From Thozetella sp. PMI_491 (taxonomy: Eukaryota > Ascomycota > Sordariomycetes > Chaetosphaeriales > Chaetosphaeriaceae), in assembly GCA_021432635.1 (NCBI GenBank), contig MU270019.1, positions 62,001 to 126,000 of the forward strand: a stretch of 64,000 nucleotides of DNA, written 5' to 3'. This document shows positions 1 to 10,573 of the stretch, piece by piece; the stretch's first letter is position 1; each line of letters begins with the position of its first letter. Both the position numbers and the translations under genes were made by a program. The notes beneath the pieces are model-generated. The model was not told the DNA's origin. It did not search any database and was given only the letters and a program-made list of their open reading frames with translations.

Positions 1-471
1 GAGCGCATGCCTGGACGCTGCCGGTGCAGTTAACCATGTAGTCGCACCCGCCATCAGTTATCTCGATAAGCTTCTCAGTAACGCTCTAGCCTTGGAGATC
101 CAGGGGGTTGACGAAGTCGGTGGCTCCCAACTTCTCGAGCCGCGCCTGCTTGGACGGGTTGATGTCGACGACCATAACCTTCCCAGCCTTGCAACACCGA
201 GCCCTGTATCACGGACAGCCCGACGCAGCCAGCGCCAAAGACGGCGAGTGTCGCACCCGGCTCGACGTCTGCGGCGACACGTGCCGCGCCGTAGCAGGTG
301 GTGATGCCGCAGCTGAGAGGCACCCGCAATGCTGCAGTTTCGATCACAGCTCCGACTCCAACGGATATCTCCTACGACAGTTACGGAGCCGAGTACTCCG
401 ACTTCCGGGGCAATCCCACCCAGCCCCAGCGTGTTAAAAGCGGATTCCTTGAATGATCCCTTGGGCGGCAT
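1..471 (-). pseudogene. Zinc-type alcohol dehydrogenase remnant, frameshifted and cut by the window edge
   Basis: On the minus strand two frames together give the middle of a medium-chain zinc alcohol dehydrogenase (aryl-alcohol/benzyl-alcohol type). About 350-180 encodes [12 protein letters not shown] followed by a Rossmann nucleotide-binding loop ([15 protein letters not shown]). About 175-90 encodes [20 protein letters not shown] in another frame. The break lies inside the helix after the GxGxxG loop, so at least one frameshift separates NAD-binding strands that must be continuous. Upstream sequence ([14 protein letters not shown]-like, 471-380) is in yet another register. The 3' part lies outside the window. 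A sequencing error could explain one shift, but the crowd of other broken genes nearby favours real decay. Confidence 0.6.
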
Positions 472-479
472 CGATATTA

Positions 480-750
480 TGGCCCATCAACCCGATCCTT
501 ACTCTCCTGCTCCTTCAATGCTGGACTCCTCGGTCCCGGTAATTTACGAGATGCCAGACCCATTCCTCATACGTCGCAGCTCAAAATGGCCACGAAGAGG
601 TTGTTGCGATTCTTTGCGAGTATGGTGCTGCAGTCGATGACCCGTATGACGCTTAGTTATAGTACTCTACATGCTCCGTCATCTAGCGGACATACGCAGG
701 TGATTCATATCTTTCTTGCGTATGGCGCTATTTTTGATACGGCTGGTTAA
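480..750 (+). pseudogene. Ankyrin-repeat remnant
   Basis: Two degenerate ankyrin repeats can be read on the plus strand. From about 573 the frame gives AAQNGHEEVVAILCEYGAAVD and then a stop at 654. From 661, one base out of register, it gives STLHAPSSSGHTQVIHIFLAYGAIFD and then a stop at 748. Both fit the ankyrin consensus (G-H-x-x-V-x-x-x-L-x-x-x-G-A). The preceding 480-570 may be the start of the same protein but is not recognisable. No intact start-to-stop frame exists, so this is a broken fragment of a larger ankyrin protein. Confidence 0.6.
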
Positions 751-965
751 CTTTGGTGGAGCTGCCTAATTTTACAAGCCTAGCTACTTTGCCGACATTT
801 TGCAACTTAGAATCTACTTGTCACGGCATTTACATTGAGCTTGACCCACGGGCCTTTTATTAAGTTAACTAAATGGGAAAAGTAAAAACAAACATAACTA
901 GCTACTTAGGTTAACAACTTTCGTTTCAATCGGCCAAATTGTCTCTCAACCTTCTCGAAGCCCCC

Positions 966-2291
966 TTATATAATATGAGAAAGAGGGGACCATTCCCAGA
1001 GCTGTCCTACAGAGCCTGAAAGCATCAGTTTACGCTCCGTACGAGCGAATCTCTTGGACTCTTTCTCCTCTCCTTCAAATCCTCTTACTCCAAGCGTTTG
1101 AGAAGGGGCTTGTTTGCTTACATACTCTGCAAGCCTAAACACCTTTTTACTCTCATACCCGTTTTCCCGTTCTACCAAGTCTGTAGGGTACTCGTACTCG
1201 CCAGATAGGTTCCCGGTTTCTGCCAAAACTCTTGGGGTTTTCTTGGCTCTCTCTAGTATTGGATGGGCTTTGTTGCGTGGCCCTTCCTCCTCTAGATACC
1301 GTGTTGTATTTCTTAGTCCCCATTCTAAACCATCTAAAAATTGTGATGCTGGATGGGTCTTGTCGCCTTGGTCTGAGAATGTCTTAAATTCTTCGAGAGT
1401 TCGGTATATGTTTTGATATTGCATATGGAAAGTGCCGTTATCGCCAAACCGAAGTGCTGTGGGGGGCCACTCTGTGGATCCTTGTTTTAGGTTGTAACCC
1501 CTTTTCCTATGCTTATTCAGCGCATCTGTCCTTCGCTGCTTTCGAGCGGGAGAACCCTGCGTATTTTTCCAGATAGTTCCAACTTTCGACGCTGACTTGT
1601 CGTAGAACATGTGACCGGCGACAAAACCTCCAACAAAGCACTGGACGGGGGTAGAGTGAAACCGATATATCACTTGTAGGCAGCTCAAAGGCTGACCATA
1701 GTGATGGCAAACTATAAGTTGAATCTTATGTAAACGGTTCTCTTTTCTCACATGGCCAGTAATAACAGAGAAGTCACCTTCGCCAGAGGCTGTAGAAGGA
1801 TTATCTTCTTCTTCTTCTTCTTCTTCTTCTTCTTCTTCTTCTTCTTCTTCTTCGTCCATAGCCAGGTCATCTTCTTCAGGGAGAATATAGCGGAGTTTCC
1901 CTGCGCTTCTGAGGACCTCTATCTCGTGATTCCGGCGGTATAAATAGAGACGGCGGCTCGCTAGCGGCTCCAAAAACTGCTTCACTTTGTTTAAGTCGGC
2001 ATTGTCTGGGTCAGTATCGTTTTGGTCGGTATTTCGTAGCCAACTCAAGACATTTAGTACTTCCCCAGCTTGAATACTTATTCTAGATTCATCTCCGTCC
2101 AAAAACTTGACGATTCGGGTTTCAAGCAGATCCCACTGTACCCCAGAATCTTCGAGAGCGTTCATTATTGTTACGACAGACGACGTGCATCCGTTCACGT
2201 AAAAGTCCCAGTCAGAACCTTCCTCGGCCGAACCCGGCACAAAAAAGTCAAGAGCTCGAGATCCGCTTAAAACACATTCAGTGTCCGCCAT
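966..2291 (-). CDS. Hypothetical protein with nucleotidyltransferase-like motif and poly-Glu tract
   Basis: Open frame of about 441 residues from the first ATG at 2291. The frame stays open upstream to about 2474 without an ATG, so a small 5' exon or an upstream start is possible; the upstream part begins with an F-box-like LPVEILENI. Shortly after the ATG comes GSRALDFF, then SDWDFYV some 15 residues on. This resembles the G-S ... D-x-D active-site signature of the nucleotidyltransferase (polymerase beta-like) fold, as seen in a fungus-specific family. Residues about 155-175 are a run of glutamates encoded by the GAA/GAG tract at 1803-1853. The C-terminal half is basic and not recognised. 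It may be an antitoxin-like or RNA-modifying nucleotidyltransferase, but no substrate can be inferred. It is the only intact ORF in a stretch of broken genes. Confidence 0.55.
   Translation of the reverse strand: MADTECVLSGSRALDFFVPGSAEEGSDWDFYVNGCTSSVVTIMNALEDSGVQWDLLETRIVKFLDGDESRISIQAGEVLNVLSWLRNTDQNDTDPDNADLNKVKQFLEPLASRRLYLYRRNHEIEVLRSAGKLRYILPEEDDLAMDEEEEEEEEEEEEEEEEDNPSTASGEGDFSVITGHVRKENRLHKIQLIVCHHYGQPLSCLQVIYRFHSTPVQCFVGGFVAGHMFYDKSASKVGTIWKNTQGSPARKQRRTDALNKHRKRGYNLKQGSTEWPPTALRFGDNGTFHMQYQNIYRTLEEFKTFSDQGDKTHPASQFLDGLEWGLRNTTRYLEEEGPRNKAHPILERAKKTPRVLAETGNLSGEYEYPTDLVERENGYESKKVFRLAEYVSKQAPSQTLGVRGFEGEEKESKRFARTERKLMLSGSVGQLWEWSPLSHII
1803..1853. repeat. Trinucleotide microsatellite (TTC/GAA)
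   Basis: About 17 perfect TTC units on the plus strand, read as GAA/GAG (glutamate) in the minus-strand ORF. It is in frame and therefore tolerated, and its length is likely to vary between strains. Confidence 0.95.
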
Positions 2292-2710
2292 CGTAGCAAC
2301 GAGGGAGATACAATTTTTGAAGGTGGACGAGAGATAGACTATCGGATTTAGTCTATCATTCGATACTTGCGCTAGAGCTGGTGTCTCTTCGGCAGAGATA
2401 GCATCCTTTAGTGTGAGTCTAGCGGTTATATTCTCCAAAATCTCTACCGGAAGGTTAATTGACGGCGGTGTCAAATCTGGGCCCGGGCAATTTGGAAACG
2501 AAAACTCTACCGGCTTGTTTGGCTTTAGTGCGACGTATTTGTTAAGCCGGGATGGAATGAGACATATAGCCTTGAGGCAAAGCCTTGTATTTACCTGATC
2601 TAAGTACGGCCAAGGCTTTATTGCTATGTCGACCTTCCATAGCCTGGTGAGATCATATTAAGTGTCCTGCGACCATCTACGCTGCCTAGGTAGAGAGAGA
2701 TATTGACGAA
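2292..2710. other. Intergenic, no gene seen
   Basis: Region upstream of the nucleotidyltransferase-like ORF. The minus-strand frame extends open through about 2474; beyond that only stops and no convincing coding sequence are seen. Confidence 0.4.
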
Positions 2711-2966
2711 TCACGCGGTTCGCCTACAGGACTCAAGATCATCGAAGCCGGTCTTGATATCAACCATTCCGGTCTTGACATCATTGACCCAGTCCTTGAT
2801 ATCTTTTTGTTCTGCATAATGGCCAGTCTTGGCCAACTCCTTGATTGCTGTTGCCGCATGTTTGATGTTTTCAAGGTAGCTACCAAAGTTGTACTTTTTC
2901 CATGATAAAACCGCATCTGCCAACTGGTCTGGTGCCCCTGCTTTAACCACCTCGAAACGTTGTACG
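2711..2966 (-). pseudogene. C-terminal fragment of an unrecognised helical protein
   Basis: Minus-strand frame reading FEVVKAGAPDQLADAVLSW, continuing as a charged helix-rich segment with KELAKTGHYAEQKDIKDWV and ending at a stop near 2711. No ATG opens the frame; upstream it runs into a C/G homopolymer near 2980. The composition (regular Lys/Asp spacing, no low-complexity bias) suggests a true coding remnant rather than chance. I do not recognise the family. Confidence 0.35.
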
Positions 2967-3019
2967 TGTGTGTGTTAGGCCCCCCCCGGGGGTGGAGGGG
3001 TTGGTTTAGTTCAATAGTA

Positions 3020-3580
3020 GGCTCTTGCGGACATAGTCATTGTGGCCCGTCTGCTGGTTAACCTAGTTGGCCTCGAAGCCCGAGAACGGCATATCCTCCT
3101 CATACAAGCTCCAGCTGACGCCGGCGTCCTCGAGCAGGTCGACAATGGTTTTGACGCTGTAGCCGATACCCGTAAATGAGTCGCTGTCGACGCCATGCGT
3201 GCTCAGGCCCGCGGCTACGACGTAGTTGGGCTGGGATGGGTGCGTAATGGCGTAGTAGTTGGTCAGGCTGATGCCCTGGCTCGCGAGGTAGGCGAGGTTA
3301 TCTGTAACCGGCCGTGCCTATGTGGTCAGTAGCCGTGTCTTCTTATTCAAAAAGGTGGCACGAGACGGAGAGACTCACAGTCTGATATGGCAACGTCATA
3401 GTCCGTGTTCTCCAGGCAGATCTGCACGAAGCGGCTGAACGTCTTGCCGGCCACTTTGGATGTCGAGCTGAGCTTCACCGCTGTGGCGGCCGCCTTGGCG
3501 ACGACGCTGGCTTTGGTGCACGTGTACTGCGTCTGGACGACGGCGCCGAGCACGGTCGTGCCGAGGACGAGAAGAGTTTG
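3020..3580 (-). pseudogene. Secreted acid phosphatase (PhoA-type phosphoesterase), degenerate
   Basis: Minus strand. Exon one (about 3570-3380) gives a hydrophobic leader (QTLLVLGTTVLGAVV), then KTFSRFVQICLENTDYD, the N-terminal signature of fungal PhoA-type phosphoesterases. An intron (GTGAGT at about 3378 to CAG at about 3326) leads to an exon with NLAYLASQGI, NYYAITHPSQPNYV, TIVDLLEDAGVSWSLYEEDMP and then a TAG. Immediately after the stop the same frame continues with VNQQTGHNDYVRK, which the intact family also contains, so the stop interrupts a once-continuous gene. The block around PNYV is shortened compared with the family, no in-frame ATG precedes the leader, and the C-terminal half is absent. 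The intact enzyme would be an extracellular phosphate-scavenging phosphatase. Confidence 0.65.
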
Positions 3581-3639
3581 TCTGCGTTATCATTCTGTCG
3601 CGTGAGAGTGAGTGAGTGAGTGATCTCTTCAATTCAGAC

Positions 3640-4541
3640 GAAAGGCGGCGGACGAGCGAGACCGGGCGTTGCTTGACGGGTTGGCTAAACTATCCGCCCA
3701 GGGGCCCAAACAAGAGGCATCGCAAGTCCTCATAGGGCGCCAGGATACTCACCACGCCTCGGATGACCTCGGGTGACTCGAGTTGGAGGCCATAGCAGCA
3801 CCTCGTGAACTAATGGCATCCCTCGTACTGTAGACTCGGTAGCATTCTCGGTCGCCCGTCTAGGCAAGTGGCCAGTATAAGCACCACCCCTACAGTGGCA
3901 CGAGCCGCATGAAGTGCCGGAAGCAGCAGGATGTGCAGCGCCACGGTTTGTGTAAGCAGCGCACCATCCAGTCAGATGCCGTATGCGGACACCGTGGGGT
4001 TCAAGGCTTTCAGCGCCAGGGCCGTTCGGAATCTCCTTAGCCCCCCGCCGCCCGCCCTACGGGCGATCACTTGCAGCGAAACGGTCCTCAATGGGGTAGT
4101 TTCATTGAATTTCGCTCTTCTGACTTGCTGTTAGCGTTCTGGCTCCCCAAATGCAAGCTGTCACCATGTTCTAGTCTGGTTCTCAGGATGAATACAAATG
4201 CCAAGACCCGCAACGTGCCCGCCGGCTTGAGCTAATCCTGGTAGAGGCACCGACGTCTGCAGTTCATGCCAAGTTTCTATAAACCGCGGCTCGGTCAGCT
4301 CTTCTTGTCCCGAATATTCGCATCTGCAACATTCACCTCAAAGCCGCACCACCCGCACCACCCGCAGGCGCCGCCAGTTCCGTGTTGGACGAGTCAGTCG
4401 AACGAAGCCTGTGGCTTTTGGGTCAACCCACGGGTCCGGCGAGCCTGGCAAGGTTAGACTGCCACTGAGGACTGAGTTGCATCAGCACCACAAAGATGCC
4501 ACTATCTGCAACGACAATAGCAGTCTGCCGCCGCAGGGGGC
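3640..4541. other. Intergenic, no supported gene
   Basis: About 900 bp with only short frames of atypical composition. A CACCCGCAC-type short repeat lies near 4,350. No motif is recognised on either strand. Confidence 0.4.
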
Positions 4542-7500
4542 TCAACGCGATAGAGGAAGCGCCGGCTCCTTTGTGAACAGCTTATCAATCTCCACCCATA
4601 GGTTGCGCTGCCCAGGCCTGGAGAGCTCCCAATGTCTGGTCTCCTTGCTCTTGGTGTTCTTTTCCTTGCCGGGGTCAAGTGGCGGGTACCTGAAAAAATG
4701 CCATAGCGTGACGAAAACAAAGACTACACCGCTCAGGAAGAACTTGACGTAGACGGCGAGAAAGTATGTAAACAGCGACACGACGACGATGGTGTACAAG
4801 AACTCATTTAGGCCCATGGATGAGAAAAGTGACTGGTTGCGCTCCGGAATGGCGAGCACGGCCTAGTATCCGCGTGAGTGAGCTTGGGTGGTACACGGGA
4901 CAGGCAGGAATACCGGCGAACGGAAACAACTTACCGCCATGAGCGTGATGGGCAAGTATGCGATGGTCAGGTACGTCAGCCTCTCTACCGTTCCGTTTTG
5001 TTCAATACTGGTCCTGCTGTCTCGCAGAGTAAGGAGAGCCGAAAGCTAGAGGGTTTCATTCCGGTCAGCTCTCAAGTACTTCCTTCCAGCGATCGAAACA
5101 GTAGCACTGGGGGCGCGGCATGGAACTCACAGCGTCCTTGTAGCGACTGCTCAGGCTAATGCGGTGTGCCAAGCTCTCATTTTCCGCGGTCAAGTCTGCT
5201 AGGCTGCTCTCAAACATGCCGAGATACTCTTGGCACATTCTCTCGAGGACATCGCTCCTCTTGGTGGTCCGGCCCGCCTATGAAGCATGACGGCAGAATT
5301 TAGCAAACCCGTAATCTTTGCGAATTGAACCGCAAGTTTGCCCTGTCCGGGGACTACATACCTCCTCGATCTGCTCAACAAGGTCTGCTCTGGCTCGGCG
5401 TATGCTCTCGAGCGACTCGCTGAGGCTGTTTTGGATCTTTGACAGGGCCTCCAAACTCCAAAGGCCGAGCTTGAACTGGTCGACGGACTGGTGCGACTCC
5501 TTGAAAGCGTCGTCAAGGAAGATGTCCTGGTGGTGAGGTATGACGTCTCAGTGCTGTTCACTCAGAAAGACAGAGGGAGAGAGAGAAAGCGCAGAAAAGG
5601 GCTCTCGTCAGATTAGATATTATAATAAAGAGGCGAATGGAATGTCATAGGTAGGAGAATTAAGAGAAAAGAAAAGAAGGAAAAAATAAAAAAAGAAAAA
5701 GAAAAAAAACTCACGTCGAGATTGAGCAGCGAAACAAACTGCTTAATGGCCTTCTTGTACTGATTCGTAATCATCTCGCATAAGGCCGCCAGTGCCAGTA
5801 AAAACACGAGACAGCGCGCCGTGCGAGGCTGGTGCACAAACCTCTGCCATACCTCGCGCGACTCGCGCACAAGGCGGGCGAGGCGGTCGCGATCTGCCGT
5901 GCGCGACACGATGGCGCACTTGCTGAAATCGCCAAAGTCGTTCGTGGAGAGGACTAGCGACGAGATGGTCAGCTTGAGGGGCGACTTGGGCAGCTCCACT
6001 CCGATGCGCTTGTTGGTGACGTTATCGCGCTGGTAGACTTCGACCTTTTGCAGGTCCTTTGGCAGCTGTATGGGCGCCTCCTGGTCTGCGTCCGACGCGT
6101 CCTTGTTATGCGCCTTCTCCGACTCATACTTGGGCAAGATGAGCTTGTCTTGGAGATTTAGAGTCGGGTCCACAACAAAGGGCCGTGGCCCCGTCTCGTC
6201 CGGCTTATCTGCCTTTTCGAGCTCCTCTTCGTCTTTCTGCGACACCCAGCTACTTAACGTGATGCTGGCCACCCATGTCTGGCCGCGCTGGCATGAGTAG
6301 CGCGAGAGGCTGAGGACGTGGTTCGTTAGGGCAGCGGATGTCTCGCGATGCAGCACGTAGAGCAGTAAGGTAAGTAGCCGCTCTGAGAGCTTGGTGATGA
6401 TTCTGGTGCACCTTGTTTAGCAAAAGATTCTGCGCTTCAAAAAGATGATGGAAAGCCAGAAACAGCTGGACAAGCGACGAGCCAGGAGGAAAGTAGTCTT
6501 ACACGAAGCGGTGCTGGACGAGTTTGTCAACTAGCTGGATGGGGCGTGCCCTGTCAGTAAAATATCTTTTCTCGTAGTAGGGGCAGGAGAAAACTCACGC
6601 TGTCCGAGAGCAGCCGTATCACGGCCTTATCCGAGACGACGGCGCTCTCGTGGCCGGGATGGTGTTCCATCCTGTTATCGTCGGTCTTATTACCGGCGGG
6701 CTTGCGACCGCCGACATCGCGATGTCGAGGAACACCTTCGGGGTGCGTGTCTCCCGGCATTTTTACATTCTCGAGCGTCTTCGGCACTCTCACACCATAG
6801 TAATGCCGAATGCAAGCTTCTATGTGAGAACCCGTCGGGTCTGCGAGCACTCTCTGACCGTCTTTTGTTGTCCGTCCCATGGCCACAATGTCAGAGACGG
6901 AGACCGACCCGCGGAGGGGCTCCCAGGTGAGAGTCTCCGTGAGGTACTTGATGGAAAAACAGAGCGATCCCAAGCTCTTCTCCGTGTTCTCCACATACTC
7001 CTTGAGAGCAAGGGGCGGCTTCTGCTTGTTTGTGAAACGCGGCTTGTACCGTTCTGGTGTGTCTTCCAGGGAGTGTGTAAAGTTTGGTGGATGATAGATT
7101 CGGGGCGGACGGAAACTTCTCCAAGCCACTCTCTCAGACTGAGAGAGCGAAGAAAACGACGAGGAGGAAGAGGAGGAGGATGATGATACGGCTGCCCCGC
7201 CCGTGCTACTACCGTTGCTATCGGCGGCTTGCATACTTGTGCCAGTCCGGCTTTTCTCGGACAGAAATGTGGGCTCGGTGGCCGGCTGTGGCCTTTTGGC
7301 CCTCATAATCTTCTGGCGCAGGTCCAGCAGCGTCGAGGCGACAACGGAGCTCGCCTCAGACCGCAGCCACGACTGAAGGGCCTTCAGGTGATCCCTCTCC
7401 CACGACGGGACGAGCGTGGCCTCGTTGTTAAGGAAATTGGAGACCCTGTTCTTGTACCTGTCAAAGTCGTCAGTATTGTCAATCACCTTTTGGAACAATT

Positions 7501-10500
7501 CCGAGTCCAAGTCCTCGAGTCCAAACGTGGCGAGGCGGCTGTGATGGCACAGAGCGTGTATCTCCCAAGGCCCCGACGTCGGCCCGTCTTCTTCAACGGA
7601 ATGCTGCCCAGGGTTGACGCACGACGTCCAGCGACGCTGCTTGAGTCGCCGGATTGTCAACGAGGTGACCGTTCCGTGCGACCCGCTCATGGTCTCCAGG
7701 CCCAGCTCGGTGGCCAGCAGAGCCAGCCTGTCCGTCAGCTCATCACCCGGCGTGTATGGCTGATTCGCCGACAATTTTGCCGCTGCGGCTACCTTGGCCA
7801 CCTTGCTCAGCTTCAACACCTTGGCTTTGAGGTCTGGCGTCTTGAACCACTCCGGAAGGATGTGGTTCTCGCAGAGACTAAGCACAGAGGCATAGTGGTA
7901 CCACATGAGAAGGGGAATCTTGTCTCTGACATCTTTGTGGTACCTGAAGTTGTCCAAAGGTAGGCGTTCTGGGTCGAACAGTGGTGGCAGGGCGGCTGGC
8001 GGCAGGTGAGGAAAAGTGCCCACGACTTCGTCCCACTCGATCAGGCGCTTCCGGAGCCGGCGGTCCCTGTGGTTTCTGATAATGTACCACAGGGTCATCA
8101 TGACGTAATAGTAGTTGGACTCGCCTGGCACGAAATTGTCTGGCATCAGTGTCCTTTCACCTGATCGGCCGGGGCGCAGTAATGCCTCGACGATGTACCT
8201 GACGATACCGACGATGGCTGCCTGGATGCGAGTGCACTGGAAGTCCGCTGTTTCGTACATTTCGTTTATGTCAGTGTGGTCGAGCTCCAAATCCTTATAA
8301 GGAGAGTAGGTGTCTGCGCTGACAACGTTCATGTTTGGGTGGTCGTGCGCAAGGTGGCCGTGCATTGTCCCTTGAAAATTGGATGTCTCGGCGCGACGCA
8401 AGCCCCCGGCCGAGAGAGGCGCACAATCTGCCCGGACCTGCGATAAGAACGAGTATGCTTTGACTAGGAACCGGGCTTTCCAGCTGTAAAGATGTTTGTC
8501 AGATGCCCGACGGTCAACCTCACCAGTAGATGATTAAAGAATCGCCGGGATTTCCAGAAAAAACTCACAACAGTGCTTTAAGATCGACATTGGGCCAATG
8601 GAATATGTTGCTGATCATGACGGCCTCCCATCTGGGTTTCAAAAGGATCCAGTTATCTGCGTCCGGCTTTGAGGGCGACTTGTCGATGCCGGGCCGGTGA
8701 TCAGGCAAATCGAGCCCCTTGCCCTTGCCCTTGATATCTCCTGTGGAAGAGATCTCTCCTCCGCTGGCGACGCCCTCTCCCTCGCCGGAATCCATTCGAG
8801 TGGCGTCCTCCTCGTCCTCGATGACGTCCTTAGTCTCGTAACCCAGGCGACCCTGTTCGGCCCCATTGGATCCAGCCTGTTGCTTGCGCTCTGCAAGTCT
8901 GTCGGTTTCCGAGGATTGGGCCATGTGAGTGGGCCCCCCGACTGCGGCGTCGCTGCTGCTGGACGATTCGGCGTTGCCTGACGAACCCTCTGGCCCCCCA
9001 TCGGCAGGATGTGCATCTTGCTGCGAGTCACTGTCACTACTGCCTGGAACAGGGATAATATCCACAAGTAGCACCTTCTCAAGGCTCCGCCCTATCAAGC
9101 GAACCTCGACCAGGTCAGACGGCGAGTCGATCTTGCGTTCTCGCTCGAGGAAGATGGTCTCCCACATGGCGCCCGTCGCGTTCTTGCTCCTGGGGTCGAC
9201 GCCCACGTAATCATAGACCTCCTGTGAAGTGGGAATCTTGGGCCAATCCAGCTCTTCTTCCGGCCACAGCTTCAGGGCGTCCTCTATGGGCAGCGGTCGC
9301 GGTTTTGCAGTAACCCACGCCTTCAACTGTTCTGAATAGAGGTCCTCCCCCTGGATTTCGAGCTTCTGTCTCAGAGACGGAACCTCGGTGAGACGGATAG
9401 CGGCGAGGAAAGTCACGTGCTCCCTGTCCTCCAAGTCAGGGTTGGCGGTGAAGCGGCCGAAGGCGTTGTAGGCAGGCACCTCGCCCTGGTAAGGATAGGT
9501 CTCGCCGAGCAGCGCGCCGCTGTCCGCCTCGATGGGCGAGATGAATAGGTCGAGAAGCTGATCTCCTACTTGTTTTTTTGAATCGAGCTGGTAGACCTTG
9601 GCTTCGAGCCCCGCGGCTCGGGAAGTGTCCAGAAAGCGCATGCACTTCCGGCTCGAGAGGTTGATGACCTCACCATTTTCCCTGAACGGTTCGCCGTCGA
9701 CCCTGTCTTTGGTCGCAAACGACACGAACCACACAGGGCTACCGATGGTGAGGACGATCTGCGAATCGACGTTGAACTTCCGTTTTTGCTCGGAGGGGAT
9801 AGAATCCTGGCGGTTGGCCTGCTCGATGCGAATGACCTGGTAGAGGATGCAGTCCTTGATGAACGAGAACATGACACAGGTGCCCACAATCTGGGGCCTT
9901 TCTTGGTCTTCGGCGCTCAAGGGATGCGGGTACAGATGCGGTTGGGCGGCGTTGGCCGCCCCCGCCTGCGGAGGTTTGCTCTGGTGGCTGTCATCTGGGT
10001 CCCCCTCGTTGAAATAGAGATGGTACTCGTTCAGGGGCCAGCGGTAGTTGAAGCAGCCACGCTCAATCGGTTCGCCGAGCTTGAAGCTCGACCCTTCGTC
10101 GCTGTGGCCGGGGTTTCCCTTGTCATATTTCTCTCGGTCTGTCGATACTTCGAAGCCAAAAGTAGACGGCCCACCGAAGAGGCTCTGCGCGCGGGCCACG
10201 GAAGAGTACAACGACGTCTCAAAGTCGCCTCGGACCAAGATGAGGCCGTCCTTCTTCGAAGGCGCCGAGAGGTTCAATATCTCGCCGCCCTCGTTACAGG
10301 AGGCGGCGCAACCCTCAGCGCCAAACTCAAAACTCGTCGAGGGAAGATTTGAGAACGGAGAGTAACTGATATAAGTCGATCCTGTCGAGGGGGCGGATGC
10401 GCTGTGGTTAGCATGTGACGTCGCAGGAATGGATGCTGATGGAGAGGAACGAAGATGGCAGTCCGGCTGGCTGGCTGGCTGGCTTCCCACTCACCACGTG

Positions 10501-10573
10501 CATCCCGGCGGAGCCAGTTGAAATCCTCCTTCATCTCATCTGGCACATCTGCCCCAGCCGCGTCCTGCGCCAT
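4542..10573 (-). CDS. Very large fungal membrane protein with CorA-like C-terminus
   Basis: I join about nine exons into one protein of roughly 1,740 residues. Exon 1 (10573-~10496, MAQDAAGADVPDEM) splices in phase to the long exon ~10375-8567. A GTGAGT...CAG intron leads to 8484-~6599, followed by a short exon (LVDKLVQHRF), then ~6428-5716, ~5541-5361, ~5278-5132, ~4985-4936 and 4864-4542. Domain order: a Ser/Asp-rich N-terminal half without a recognised fold, acidic low-complexity around 9,000-8,700, a central helical region, a coiled-coil-like stalk (QNSLSESLESIRRARADLVEQ), then two membrane helices (LTYLTIAYLPITLMAAVL and LNEFLYTIVVVSLFTYFLAVYV). The stalk plus two hairpin helices resemble the CorA-like ends of fungal membrane proteins. 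The GMN selectivity motif is absent, so magnesium transport should not be assumed. Intron 1 contains a GGCT microsatellite near 10,465-10,483. Exon joins near 6,430-6,600 are the least certain. Confidence 0.65.

Noticed and set aside
58-471. Arg/Ser-rich ORF of 137 residues as a gene
   Set aside because: It is mostly the wrong frame of the alcohol dehydrogenase remnant; composition is that of a shadow frame in GC-rich DNA.
4542-4990. Calling the CorA-like end a magnesium channel
   Set aside because: The GMN motif that defines CorA ion selectivity is absent after the first helix, so only fold similarity is claimed.
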